Below are positions 44,360-53,569 of a DNA stretch of 64,000 nucleotides, piece after piece. The DNA is taken from the NCBI RefSeq assembly GCF_900105145.1, contig NZ_LT629752.1, positions 3,167,501-3,231,500 of the forward strand, given 5' to 3'. The notes beneath the pieces were generated by a model. It worked only from the letters and a program-made list of their open reading frames with translations, was not told the origin of the DNA and searched no databases. Origin of the DNA: Polaribacter sp. KT25b. Its GTDB lineage: Bacteria > Bacteroidota > Bacteroidia > Flavobacteriales > Flavobacteriaceae. Every line of letters starts with the position of its first letter. Position 1 is the stretch's first letter. A program made the position numbers and the translations under genes.

Positions 44360-47300
44360 TTGAGTAAGCAGCAAATTGTAAATCAATATCAAAAATCTGC
44401 GAATGTTGCGCAGTTAAATAAAGCCCTTCAACAAGACAAAAATCATTTTCAAATATCGAATTTGATTGGTTCTTCATTGTCTTTTGTTATTTCTGAAACT
44501 TTTAAAAAATCAGAAAAACCATACCTTTTAATTTTTAATGATAAAGAAGAAGCAGCTTATTATTTAAATGATTTAGAACAACTACTAGGTGAAAAAAATG
44601 TACTTTTTTATCCCGGTTCTTACCGAAGACCTTATCAAATAGAAGAAACAGATAACGCCAATGTTTTATTGCGATCAGAAGTTTTAAACCGAATTAATTC
44701 GCGTAAAAAACCAGCAGTAATTGTTACCTATCCAACTGCTTTATTTGAAAAAGTTGTTACCAAAAAAGAATTAGACAAAAGCACATTAAAAGTTGCTGTT
44801 GGTGAAAATTTATCTTTAGATTTTGTAAACGAAGTTTTATTTGAATACAAATTTAAACGCGTAGATTTTGTTACAGAACCTGGTGATTTTTCGGTTAGAG
44901 GTGGAATCATAGATGTTTTTTCTTTTTCTAATGATGAACCTTACAGAATCGAATTTTTTGGTGATGAAATTGATAGTATTAGAACTTTTGATGTAGAAAC
45001 TCAATTATCGAAAGAGAAACTAAACAAAGTTTCTATAATGCCCAATGTAGAAAACAAAACGCTCGAAGAAAATAGAGAAAGTTTCTTAAAATACATATCA
45101 TCTAAAACAGTCATTTTTTATAAAAATATTGATTTAATCGTTGGTAATTTAGACAAGTTTTTTAACAAAGCTGAAGAAGCTTTTTTAGATTTATCTAAAG
45201 AAATAAAACATGCAAAACCGTCAGAATTATTTTGTGATGGAGCTTTTATCAAAAATCAATTACAAGATTTTACATTAGTTAATTTTGGGAACCAGAAATC
45301 TGAAAACACAAAAATTGAATTCAACACCATTGCCCAACCTTCTTTTAATAAACAATTTAATTTATTAATTGATAATTTAGAAGAATACCATAAAGCAAAA
45401 TTTACAAATTATATTTTTTGCGCCAACGAACAACAAGCAAAACGTTTTCATGATATTTTTGATGATGCAGAACAAGAAGTACATTACGAAACTGTTGTTT
45501 TTCCTTTATACAAAGGTTTTGTAGATGTAGACAATAAATTGGTTTGTTATACAGATCACGAAATTTTTGAACGCTATCATAAATTCCGATTAAAAAACGG
45601 TTATGCTAAAAAGCAAGCCATTACTTTACAAGAAATCAACAAATTAGAAATTGGCGATTATGTAACTCATATGGATCATGGAATTGGAAAATTTGGTGGT
45701 TTACAAAAAATTGATGTTCAGGGTAAAAAACAAGAAGCTATTAAATTAGTGTACGGAGAAAGAGATATTTTGTATGTAAGTATTCACTCGCTACACAAAA
45801 TTTCTAAATTCAATGGTAAAGATGGTAAAGCACCTAAAATATATAAATTAGGTTCTGGTGCATGGAAAAAAGTAAAGCAAAAAACCAAAGCAAGAGTTAA
45901 ACATATTGCATATAATTTAATTCAATTGTATGCCAAAAGAAAACTGCAAAAAGGTTTTGCATACGGACCAGACACACACATTCAGCATGAGCTAGAAGGT
46001 AGTTTTATGTACGAAGATACACCTGATCAATTTACAGCTACGCAAGATGTAAAATTAGATATGGAAAAAGAACAACCAATGGACAGATTGGTTTGTGGTG
46101 ATGTTGGTTTTGGAAAAACAGAAGTTGCCGTAAGAGCTGCATTTAAAGCGGTAGATAACGGCAAACAAGTTGCCATTTTAGTACCAACCACTATTTTGGC
46201 TTTTCAACATTATCAAACATTTTCAGAAAGATTAAAAGATTTTCCTGTTAGAATCGATTATTTAAACCGTTTTAGAACCGCTAAACAAAAAACTGCTGCC
46301 ATAGATGGTGTAAATGATGGTTCTGTAGATATTATAATTGGTACACATCAACTTACAAATAAACGTTTACAATTTAAAAATTTAGGTTTATTAATTATTG
46401 ATGAAGAACAAAAATTTGGGGTTGCTGTAAAAGATAAGTTAAAAACTTTAAAAGAAAATGTAGATACATTAACTTTAACTGCAACGCCAATACCAAGAAC
46501 CTTACAGTTTAGTTTAATGGCTGCAAGAGATTTATCCGTAATAAAAACACCTCCTCCAAACAGACATCCAATAGAAAGTAATGTCATCCGCTTTAGCGAA
46601 GAAACAATAAGAGATGCTGTTTCTTACGAAGTTTCTCGTGGCGGACAAGTTTTCTTTATTCATAACCGAATAGAAAATATCAAAGAAGTTGCTGGCTTAA
46701 TACAAAGACTGGTTCCTTCTGCAAAAGTTGGTATTGGTCACGGTCAAATGGAAGGTAAAAAACTAGAAGAATTAATGTTTGGTTTTATGAACGGAGATTT
46801 TGATGTTTTAGTTTCTACTACAATTATAGAAAGTGGATTGGATGTGCCAAATGCTAACACAATTTTTATCAATAATGCCAATAATTTTGGTTTGTCAGAT
46901 TTACATCAAATGCGTGGTAGGGTTGGGCGTTCCAACAAAAAAGCCTTCTGTTATTTTATAACACCTCCTTATCATATGATGACAGATGATGCTAGAAAAC
47001 GTATTGAAGCGTTGGTTTTATTTTCTGATTTAGGAAGCGGAATTAATATTGCCATGAAAGATTTAGAAATTCGTGGAGCAGGAGATTTATTAGGTGGCGA
47101 ACAAAGTGGTTTTATCAATGACATTGGTTTTGATACCTATCAAAAAATATTACAAGAAGCGATTGAAGAGTTAAAAGAAAATGAATTTAAAGAACTCTAC
47201 CCTAACGACAATTCTAAACCAAAAGAATTTGTAAAAGAAGTACAAATTGATACTGATTTCGAAATTTTATTTCCTGATGATTATATCAATTCAATAACAG

Positions 47301-47689
47301 AAAGATTGGCTTTATACTCTAAATTAGGCGACTTAAACAACGAAAATGAGTTGCAAATTTTTGAAACTGAAATCATAGACAGATTTGGCGAAATTCCTAC
47401 GCAAGTAGAAGATTTATTAGATTCTGTAAGAATAAAATGGTTGGCAAAAGATTTAGGTTTAGAAAAAATTATCTTAAAACAAAAAAGAATGATTGGTTAT
47501 TTTGTATCTAATCAACAAAGTGATTTTTATCAAACAGAAGCTTTTTCTAGAATGCTAAAATACGTTCAACAAAACCCTAAAAGCTGTGTAATGAAAGAGA
47601 AAGAAACTAAAAATGGTTTACGTTTATTAATTACATTTATAAGAATCGATTCTGTAAAAACTGCATTATCAATATTGAATAAAATATAG
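44360..47689 (+). CDS. mfd: Transcription-repair coupling factor Mfd
   Basis: A 1109-residue ATPase that removes RNA polymerase stalled at lesions and recruits UvrA. The UvrB-like N-terminal part (about 1-340) is followed by the RNAP-interaction domain (about 430-500, LEIGDYVTHMDHGIGKFGGL). The helicase part has GDVGFGKTEVA, motif II IIDEEQKFG, and GRVGRSNKKAFCYF. A C-terminal TRCF domain follows. The TTG start at 44360 is set by the promoter; a YdjM-type gene follows 1 bp after the stop. Confidence 0.97.
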   Translation: MSKQQIVNQYQKSANVAQLNKALQQDKNHFQISNLIGSSLSFVISETFKKSEKPYLLIFNDKEEAAYYLNDLEQLLGEKNVLFYPGSYRRPYQIEETDNANVLLRSEVLNRINSRKKPAVIVTYPTALFEKVVTKKELDKSTLKVAVGENLSLDFVNEVLFEYKFKRVDFVTEPGDFSVRGGIIDVFSFSNDEPYRIEFFGDEIDSIRTFDVETQLSKEKLNKVSIMPNVENKTLEENRESFLKYISSKTVIFYKNIDLIVGNLDKFFNKAEEAFLDLSKEIKHAKPSELFCDGAFIKNQLQDFTLVNFGNQKSENTKIEFNTIAQPSFNKQFNLLIDNLEEYHKAKFTNYIFCANEQQAKRFHDIFDDAEQEVHYETVVFPLYKGFVDVDNKLVCYTDHEIFERYHKFRLKNGYAKKQAITLQEINKLEIGDYVTHMDHGIGKFGGLQKIDVQGKKQEAIKLVYGERDILYVSIHSLHKISKFNGKDGKAPKIYKLGSGAWKKVKQKTKARVKHIAYNLIQLYAKRKLQKGFAYGPDTHIQHELEGSFMYEDTPDQFTATQDVKLDMEKEQPMDRLVCGDVGFGKTEVAVRAAFKAVDNGKQVAILVPTTILAFQHYQTFSERLKDFPVRIDYLNRFRTAKQKTAAIDGVNDGSVDIIIGTHQLTNKRLQFKNLGLLIIDEEQKFGVAVKDKLKTLKENVDTLTLTATPIPRTLQFSLMAARDLSVIKTPPPNRHPIESNVIRFSEETIRDAVSYEVSRGGQVFFIHNRIENIKEVAGLIQRLVPSAKVGIGHGQMEGKKLEELMFGFMNGDFDVLVSTTIIESGLDVPNANTIFINNANNFGLSDLHQMRGRVGRSNKKAFCYFITPPYHMMTDDARKRIEALVLFSDLGSGINIAMKDLEIRGAGDLLGGEQSGFINDIGFDTYQKILQEAIEELKENEFKELYPNDNSKPKEFVKEVQIDTDFEILFPDDYINSITERLALYSKLGDLNNENELQIFETEIIDRFGEIPTQVEDLLDSVRIKWLAKDLGLEKIILKQKRMIGYFVSNQQSDFYQTEAFSRMLKYVQQNPKSCVMKEKETKNGLRLLITFIRIDSVKTALSILNKI

Positions 47690-47690
47690 A

Positions 47691-48233
47691 ATGGCTTCAC
47701 TAATTGGGCACGCATTTACCTCTATCGCTTTAGGAAAAAGTTTTTCTAGAAACCGTAGAAATTGGAAATTAATTTTAATAGCAATTGTTTGCGCAATAAT
47801 TCAAGATATAGATGTAATTGGCTTTCAATTTGGCATTCCGTATAATAGTTTTTGGGGGCATAGAGGGTTTACGCATTCGTTATTTTTTGCTTTATTATTA
47901 GCAATATTAGTAACTGCTATTTTTTACAAGAAACTTTTTTTTAGTAAAAAAGGAATTATTTTAATATTGTTTTTCTTTTTATGTGGAGCTTTTCACTCAA
48001 TTTTAGATGCTTTTACCGATGGCGGAAATGGAGTTGCTTTTTTTACCCCTTTTAATAATACTCGTTATTTTTTTCCTTGGAGACCAATAAAAGCTTCACC
48101 ACTTGGCATTACACGTTTTTTTAGTGAAAGAGGCATGCTAGTTATTCGTAGTGAAGTTACTTGGATTGTACTTCCTGGATTTATTTATATGGTTATTGCT
48201 TTTCTTATTAGAAAAAAAAGAAATAAAATTTAA
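47691..48233 (+). CDS. YdjM/DUF457-type membrane-bound metal-dependent hydrolase
   Basis: A 180-residue inner-membrane protein with about four helices. The family motif of histidines and acids is visible: GHAFTSIALG at the start, IQDIDVIGF, then GHRGFTHSLFFALLL, and later HSILDAFTDGGNGV with FFTPFNNTRYFFPWRP. The His/Asp pattern suggests metal binding; the family is thought to act on membrane lipids or is LexA-controlled in E. coli (YdjM). It is cotranscribed with mfd and the DMT gene (TAATG overlap). Confidence 0.85.
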   Translation: MASLIGHAFTSIALGKSFSRNRRNWKLILIAIVCAIIQDIDVIGFQFGIPYNSFWGHRGFTHSLFFALLLAILVTAIFYKKLFFSKKGIILILFFFLCGAFHSILDAFTDGGNGVAFFTPFNNTRYFFPWRPIKASPLGITRFFSERGMLVIRSEVTWIVLPGFIYMVIAFLIRKKRNKI

Positions 48234-49090
48234 TGGAAAATTCACATAATAAAAACTTATCAATTTTACTTTTAGGAACCCTTTTTGTAAGTACTTCTGG
48301 TGTTTTAGGAAAATATATTGCTTTACCAGCTGAAGCAATTATTTTTTCTAGAGCAATTTTAGCAAGTATTTTTATGTATACTTTTTGCAGAATTAAAAAA
48401 GTAGATTTAAAAATAAAATCTAGAAAAGATTTTTACTCTTTTGTAATTAGCGGCTTTTTTATGGCAGCACATTGGGTTACTTACTTTATTGCTTTAAAAC
48501 TATCTAATGTAGCTTTAGGGATGCTTACTTTATTTACATTTCCTGTAATTACAGCCCTGTTAGAACCTTTTTTTACAAAGCAAAAGTTAAATCCTATTCA
48601 TATTTTTCTTGCTATTTTAGTGTTAATAGGCGTATATATTCTTGTACCAGATTTGTCTATAGAAAACGATCAATTAAAAGGTGTTTTATTTGGGATATTT
48701 TCTGCATTCTGTTATGCGCTTAGAAATTTAACCATTAAAAAACACGTAAAAGATTATAACGGAAGCATGTTAATGTTGCATCAGATGATTGTAGTTGCTG
48801 TTTTATTAATTCCTGTTTTATTTTTTAGTGATTTTACAAACCTACAAAGTCAAATTCCTCTTTTAATATTAGTAGCATTACTAACTACAGCAATTGGCCA
48901 CACAATGATGGTAAATTCTCTAAAACATTTTTCTGTTGCTACAGCTAGTATTATTAGTAGTGTTCAGCCAATTTTCGGAATTATAATTGCCTATATTTTT
49001 GTAAATGAAATTCCTAGTTTTAATACTTTTATTGGTGGTGGCTTAATTTTATCAACAGTTATTATTGAGAGTATTAGGAGTAAAAAGTAA
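48233..49090 (+). CDS. DMT-superfamily (EamA) transporter
   Basis: A 285-residue membrane protein with ten predicted helices in two EamA repeats. The N-terminal repeat is about 8-140 (ILLLGTLFVSTSGVLGKYIA) and the C-terminal about 150-283 (GVLFGIFSAFCYALRNLTI). It is a likely exporter of metabolites such as amino acids; the substrate is unknown. Its ATG overlaps the stop of the YdjM gene by one base (TAATG), so they are coupled. Confidence 0.9.
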   Translation: MENSHNKNLSILLLGTLFVSTSGVLGKYIALPAEAIIFSRAILASIFMYTFCRIKKVDLKIKSRKDFYSFVISGFFMAAHWVTYFIALKLSNVALGMLTLFTFPVITALLEPFFTKQKLNPIHIFLAILVLIGVYILVPDLSIENDQLKGVLFGIFSAFCYALRNLTIKKHVKDYNGSMLMLHQMIVVAVLLIPVLFFSDFTNLQSQIPLLILVALLTTAIGHTMMVNSLKHFSVATASIISSVQPIFGIIIAYIFVNEIPSFNTFIGGGLILSTVIIESIRSKK

Positions 49091-49171
49091 TTTTTTTTTT
49101 AAAATCACATCTCTATTAAGTATAACAGAAAAATTAAATAGAGAAAGCATGATATATTAAAAACCTGTATT

Positions 49172-50218
49172 CTAAAACAAATCTTTATTTCTAATATCTA
49201 AGTAATTTCGTTTCACAAAAGATAAAATAACTTCTAAAATCTCTCCCATATTTGTACATTCTTTAAACTTAACATCACCAACATATTTTATAAGTTGATT
49301 TTTTAATAAAGCTACATTTTCTGGATAAGAAATGGTATCATTTTTCATGCAGTTTAAAAGCCACTCAGTTCTTCTTGGCGCAGTAATCATACGCTTTGCC
49401 ATAAAAGAACGTTCTTCTATTTTGTATTGATTAATAGAACTATTTTGCAGTTTTTTACTAACCATTTCTACCATTTTAAAATTCTCTTTCATAAACTGAA
49501 GATTGTAAACTTTTAAGTTTCCTTCAAAAGATTGTTGATCAAAATCTATGGCTCTAATTTTATAAACAATATGATAAAAGTCGTGTGTTGGTGTAACTAC
49601 ATAGTTATAAGAACGCATATCACCTAATAAGCGAACTAAACAACGTTCTTTAAATTTTACAAATTCTTTTGCTATTTGAGATTTCTCTGATTCTGTACAT
49701 TTTGGTAAGAAATTTTTTATAAAATCATCTCCTGGAATCCCTACAATATGTTCTTCTATTAATGTGTCTTTGTACACTAAAAAATTAATATTATGTGGAG
49801 ATAATATATGCTCTAATTCTAAACCATAAACACGAGAAGCATCTGCTTTCTTTACATAGAAATAAGTATAATTATCATTTAAAATATTTCTAACTTTTAC
49901 TCTAAAAGGCTTAGAATTACCAAACGTACAATAATCTATTGCATCTACATTTAAAAACGGTAAGGTTTCGTCGCTTCCATCAGAAAGCAACATCATGTAT
50001 ATTTTTTTTAAACTATTATCTATTTCTACTCTATCCCACTCAGAATAATATGTACGAACCCAAAGTGTGTCTTCATCATTTTTATCATACACCGTAACAG
50101 AGCCTTGAAAACGCAATAAATCATCATAAAAAATAGGAATTTTTACGTTTCTTTTATACTTTTTTAAATACTCATTCAACATTCCATTAATAGGAAAAGT
50201 TGGTTTCTTTTTAGACAT
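49172..50218 (-). CDS. Conserved hypothetical protein
   Basis: A 348-residue soluble protein; I do not recognise the family. It is rich in aromatic and charged residues, with FRGSVTVYDK-like beta strands at the N-terminus (about 20-130), a middle alpha/beta part and a helical C-terminus (FMKENFKMVEMVSKKLQNS, about 230-340). Of three in-frame starts, 50218 (MSKKKPTFP) is chosen because a TATTTTTG element at 50245-50252 would place the transcript start near 50239. No signal peptide or membrane helix. It probably acts in the cytoplasm. Confidence 0.65.
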   Translation of the reverse strand: MSKKKPTFPINGMLNEYLKKYKRNVKIPIFYDDLLRFQGSVTVYDKNDEDTLWVRTYYSEWDRVEIDNSLKKIYMMLLSDGSDETLPFLNVDAIDYCTFGNSKPFRVKVRNILNDNYTYFYVKKADASRVYGLELEHILSPHNINFLVYKDTLIEEHIVGIPGDDFIKNFLPKCTESEKSQIAKEFVKFKERCLVRLLGDMRSYNYVVTPTHDFYHIVYKIRAIDFDQQSFEGNLKVYNLQFMKENFKMVEMVSKKLQNSSINQYKIEERSFMAKRMITAPRRTEWLLNCMKNDTISYPENVALLKNQLIKYVGDVKFKECTNMGEILEVILSFVKRNYLDIRNKDLF

Positions 50219-50244
50219 TAATTTTCTTTCCGACTTCATAGTTT

Positions 50245-50252
50245 CAAAAATA
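50245..50252 (-). promoter_or_regulatory. Putative -7 element that sets the start of the 49172 gene
   Basis: TATTTTTG on the minus strand, 27 nt before the ATG at 50218. The two upstream ATGs (50257 and 50239) would be in or at the promoter. Confidence 0.45.
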
Positions 50253-50259
50253 AGCATAA

Positions 50260-50328
50260 TTAAACAAGTTCAAACATCTTTCCTGGCAAAGGATTTATAA
50301 TTCCTTTTGTAATAAAATGGATGATAAT
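50260..50328 (-). pseudogene. Second copy of the dprA 3' end
   Basis: 50260-50308 matches 50893-50941 (the end of dprA) at 46 of 49 bases, and 50311-50328 matches 50954-50971 at 16 of 18 after a 10-bp deletion. Translated, it reads GIINPLPGKMFELV and stop, against GIINPLPGKMFEIV at the DprA C-terminus. It lacks the rest of the gene. It lies in direct orientation 633 bp from the intact copy. Confidence 0.85.
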
Positions 50329-50431
50329 CATAAATTTTTAATTCTTATATATTTTTATGGGTATTTTTCAGAAAACAAAAAAATCAATTAAAAAAGTTTA
50401 CTTTTCTTGGAATTTTTAAGAGCACGAAAAA

Positions 50432-50786
50432 TTAATTGTTACCAAACTTAAAATTTTTAAAAATTTGAAAGAGACTAAATAGGCAAGGAATTACTATTAA
50501 AACTTTGTATAGTATAAAATAATTTTCTTTGTAAATAATTAAAAACAACAAATAAAGAACTAAAGGCAGCAATGAAAATAATATAAATTTTAACTTTTTA
50601 TTGTTTGGATTAAATACTCTTAGACCTTGTATATTAACTAGAATAATCGATAAGAATAAAGTTGAAAATATTAGTAAATCATCACCTAATCCAAAATAAT
50701 GAACTACACTAATACCTATTGAAAACGGAAAATACATTATCCCTAATAGTATTAATTTTTTTTTTAGTTTTTAAAAATTCAGACAT
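50432..50786 (-). pseudogene. Small membrane protein gene, frameshifted in a run of ten A
   Basis: An ATG at 50786 opens MSEFLKTKKK and then loses frame in A10 (50756-50765). With nine A the frame would continue LILLGI into MYFPFSIGISVVHYFGLG (starting at 50737), giving a 117-residue protein with about three membrane helices. The out-of-frame remainder, 101 codons from 50737, is otherwise intact. A promoter element TAGATTTG is at 50844-50851. It may be a recent loss, phase variation, or a sequencing error. The family is unknown. Confidence 0.6.
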
Positions 50787-50843
50787 AGCTTATTTATTAA
50801 GAGATTAGTGTTTCTTATCTAAAGACAATCTTAGTTAAAAACA

Positions 50844-50851
50844 CAAATCTA
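50844..50851 (-). promoter_or_regulatory. Putative -7 element of the frameshifted gene
   Basis: TAGATTTG on the minus strand, about 58 nt before the ATG at 50786, matches TAnnTTTG. It supports 50786 as the true start. Confidence 0.4.
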
Positions 50852-50892
50852 CCAAAAAAAACTTTTTATTAATAATTGCATAGATTTTCCTC

Positions 50893-51996
50893 TTAAACAA
50901 TTTCAAACATCTTGCCTGGCAGAGGATTTATAATTCCTTTTAATTCCATTTGCAATAAGATTGATGATAATTTAAACAATGGAATATTACAATCTATGGC
51001 AATAACATCTAATAATTGTTTTCCTTCTTTTAACAGATAATCATAAATAATTTGTTCGGTGGTATTTAACTCAACAAATAATTGCTTTTGAATTGCTTTT
51101 TTAGGTTTTTCTGATAAATCCCAATTCATCATTTTAATAATATCTTTAGAGGATGTTAGCAAATTTGCTTGATTGTATTTAATTAAATTATTACAGCCTT
51201 TGCTATAAATATCTGTTGCTCTACCTGGCAACGCAAATACATCTCTATTATATGAATTGGCAATATCCGCAGTAACTAAAGAGCCACCTTTTGCTGCACT
51301 TTCAATCACAATTGTTGCTTTAGAAATACCAGCAACAATTCTATTTCTTTTTAGAAAATTTTCTCTCAAAGGATCTTCTTCGTGCCAAAACTCAGTAAAA
51401 AAACCACCATTTTCATTTACTTGATTGATATATTTTTTATGCACTTTTGGATAAATTTGCTCAAAACCATGCGCTAAAACAGCAATTGTTTGCAACTTAT
51501 TTTTTACAGCAGCTTTATGTGCACAAATATCAACTCCGTAAGCAAAACCACTTACAATTATTGGATTAAATTCAGCAATTTCTTCTATTAATTTATTACA
51601 AAAATCACGCCCATAAGAGCTCATATTTCTTGTGCCAACAATAGAAATTATTTTATCATTATTTAGGTTGATATTACCATCTTTAAATAATAATATTGGG
51701 CTATCAATACAATTATGAAGGTTTTTAGGATAATCATCCTCTAAAAAATAAGAATAGGCTATTTTATTTTTTTGGATGTAAAAAAGTTCTTGTTCTGCAA
51801 GTTCTATATTTTTCTTATCAAACAAATGATTAATTGCGTGATTTCCTATTCCGTTAATTTTTAGCAAACTAGTTGATTTTTCTTTAAAGATATTTTCTAC
51901 ATCACCAACATTAGCTATTAGCTTCTTGGCTAAAATATCGCCAATAGCTTTGCTTTTTTGCAATCGCAGAATTGCAAGTAATTTTTCTTCTTTCAA
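50893..51996 (-). CDS. dprA: DNA-processing protein DprA
   Basis: Loads RecA on incoming single-stranded DNA in natural transformation. The 367-residue protein has a helix-hairpin-helix-like N-terminus (about 1-70, KINGIGNHAINHLF). The Rossmann-like core (about 80-290) has SIVGTRNMSSYGRDFC, VVSGFAYGVDICAHKAA, ENGGFFTEFW and RNRIVAGISKATIVIESAAKGGSLVTADIAN. A winged-helix C-terminus (about 305-367) ends GIINPLPGKMFEIV. Length and order are standard. It is divergent from the CCDC81/SPOR gene. A second copy of its 3' end lies downstream. Confidence 0.95.
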   Translation of the reverse strand: MKEEKLLAILRLQKSKAIGDILAKKLIANVGDVENIFKEKSTSLLKINGIGNHAINHLFDKKNIELAEQELFYIQKNKIAYSYFLEDDYPKNLHNCIDSPILLFKDGNINLNNDKIISIVGTRNMSSYGRDFCNKLIEEIAEFNPIIVSGFAYGVDICAHKAAVKNKLQTIAVLAHGFEQIYPKVHKKYINQVNENGGFFTEFWHEEDPLRENFLKRNRIVAGISKATIVIESAAKGGSLVTADIANSYNRDVFALPGRATDIYSKGCNNLIKYNQANLLTSSKDIIKMMNWDLSEKPKKAIQKQLFVELNTTEQIIYDYLLKEGKQLLDVIAIDCNIPLFKLSSILLQMELKGIINPLPGKMFEIV

Positions 51997-52078
51997 TATT
52001 TAACAATTTGAGTACCAAGATATAAAATATTTGTTGATAAAATTAATGAGAATTCGTTTTTCAAAACATCAAAATTTC

Positions 52079-52086
52079 TATATTTG
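52079..52086 (+). promoter_or_regulatory. Putative -7 element of the CCDC81/SPOR gene
   Basis: TATATTTG on the plus strand, 5 nt before the ATG at 52092; the transcript would have almost no leader. Confidence 0.5.
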
Positions 52087-52091
52087 TTTAT

Positions 52092-53003
52092 ATGAATTTA
52101 GCGAACTACATCAACGACTTATTATATAGATATAATTGTATAATTGTGCCTAATTTTGGAGGTTTTGTAACCAATAAAATTGGTGCAACAATAGATGAAG
52201 CTACGCATACTTTTTATCCGCCAAAAAAGCAAATTACCTTTAACAGTCATTTAAAAAAGAATGACGGTTTATTGGCTAATTACATTGCAACATCAGAAAA
52301 TATTTCTTTTGAAAAAGCTTCTAATGCAATTGATTTAGCGGTTTCTGATTGGAAAAACAAAATACAAACTGAATCTTTACAAATTGGTTCTATTGGTGTT
52401 TTATCATTAAATGAAGAAGGACAAATTATTTTTGAACCAAATGCAAAAGTTAATTACCTTTCAACTTCTTTTGGTTTATCTTCTTTAGAATCTACATCTG
52501 TAAAAAGATATCAAGAACAAGTAAAACCTTTAATTCCTATTACGAATACCGAAAGTAAAAAAGGGATTCCTACTTTTATAAAATATGCTGCAACTGCGGC
52601 TATTTTATTAACGTTAAGTTTTGTTGGCAACAATGTTTATCAACAAAATAAACAAAAAACTATTTTAGCTAATCAAGAAAAAGCTTTAGAGAAAAAAATA
52701 CAATCTGCTACTTTTGTAATTGCAAATCCTTTACCAACTATAGAATTAAATGTTGTTAAAGAAGTAGAAATTGTAAAACCTTATCATGTGGTAGCTGGTG
52801 CTTTTCAGTTTACAGAAAATGCTGAGAAAAAAGTAAATCAACTTAAAGAACTAGGTTATAATGCTAAAATTATTGGTATTAATAAATGGGGTTTAACAGA
52901 AGTTTCTTTTAATAGCTTTGCTGATAAAAATGATGCAATTAATAGTTTGTATAAAATACAAAAAACAATTTCTGCAGACGCCTGGTTATTGGTAAAAAAG
53001 TAA
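52092..53003 (+). CDS. CCDC81-like HU-domain protein with SPOR domain
   Basis: A 303-residue protein of the envelope. The N-terminal part (about 1-60, MNLANYINDLLYRYNCIIVPNFGGFVTN) and about 60-130 resemble the two CCDC81/HU-like domains of Bacteroidetes. A transmembrane helix (about 158-178, FIKYAATAAILLTLSFVGNNVY) follows. The C-terminal SPOR domain (about 230-303, YHVVAGAFQFTENAEKKVNQLKELGY) binds denuded peptidoglycan at the division site. It probably links the cell-division wall to cytoplasmic DNA or protein; the partner is unknown. Confidence 0.85.
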   Translation: MNLANYINDLLYRYNCIIVPNFGGFVTNKIGATIDEATHTFYPPKKQITFNSHLKKNDGLLANYIATSENISFEKASNAIDLAVSDWKNKIQTESLQIGSIGVLSLNEEGQIIFEPNAKVNYLSTSFGLSSLESTSVKRYQEQVKPLIPITNTESKKGIPTFIKYAATAAILLTLSFVGNNVYQQNKQKTILANQEKALEKKIQSATFVIANPLPTIELNVVKEVEIVKPYHVVAGAFQFTENAEKKVNQLKELGYNAKIIGINKWGLTEVSFNSFADKNDAINSLYKIQKTISADAWLLVKK

Positions 53004-53024
53004 CCTTTATTTAGAGTCTATGCC

Positions 53025-53032
53025 TATATTTG
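53025..53032 (+). promoter_or_regulatory. Putative -7 element of the thioesterase gene
   Basis: TATATTTG on the plus strand, 16 nt before the ATG at 53049. Confidence 0.5.
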
Positions 53033-53048
53033 CAGAAATTTTTTTTAA

Positions 53049-53558
53049 ATGGAAGCAAAAACACCTAAAGATTCATTAACAATACTTACTGATTTAGTTT
53101 TACCTGGAGAAACTAATTATTTAGACAACCTTTTTGGAGGAGAGTTATTGGCAAGAATGGACAGAGCTTGTAGTATTGCTGCTAGACGTCATTCTAGAAG
53201 AATAGTGGTTACAGCTTCTGTAAATCATGTTGCATTTAACAAAGCAATTCCTGTTGGAAGTGTTGTTAATATAGAAGCAAAAATTTCTAGAGCCTTTAAA
53301 TCTTCAATGGAAATTTATGTTGATGTTTGGACAGAAGATAGACAATCTGGACACAGAACAAAAGTAAATGAAGGTATTTATACTTTTGTTGCTGTAGATG
53401 AAACAGGAAAACCTGTTGTAGTTCCTCAAATTATACCAGAAACAGCTTTAGAAAAAAAACGTTTTGAAGGTGCTTTAAGACGCAAACAATTAAGTTTAGT
53501 TTTAGCAGGTAAATTAAATCCTCACGATGCTACAGCTTTAAAATCTTTATTTAATTAA
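53049..53558 (+). CDS. Acyl-CoA thioesterase (hotdog fold)
   Basis: A 169-residue hotdog-fold enzyme of the YciA/BACH type that hydrolyses acyl-CoA. The signatures are NYLDNLFGGELLARMDRACSIAARRHSRR with the active-site Asp and Asn, then VNHVAFNKAIPVGSVVNIEAKISRAFKSSMEIYVDVWTED. A short C-terminal helix follows. Cytoplasmic. It probably forms hexamers. It precedes the MscS-like gene by 11 bp. Confidence 0.93.
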   Translation: MEAKTPKDSLTILTDLVLPGETNYLDNLFGGELLARMDRACSIAARRHSRRIVVTASVNHVAFNKAIPVGSVVNIEAKISRAFKSSMEIYVDVWTEDRQSGHRTKVNEGIYTFVAVDETGKPVVVPQIIPETALEKKRFEGALRRKQLSLVLAGKLNPHDATALKSLFN

Positions 53559-53569
53559 TACCTAAAAAA

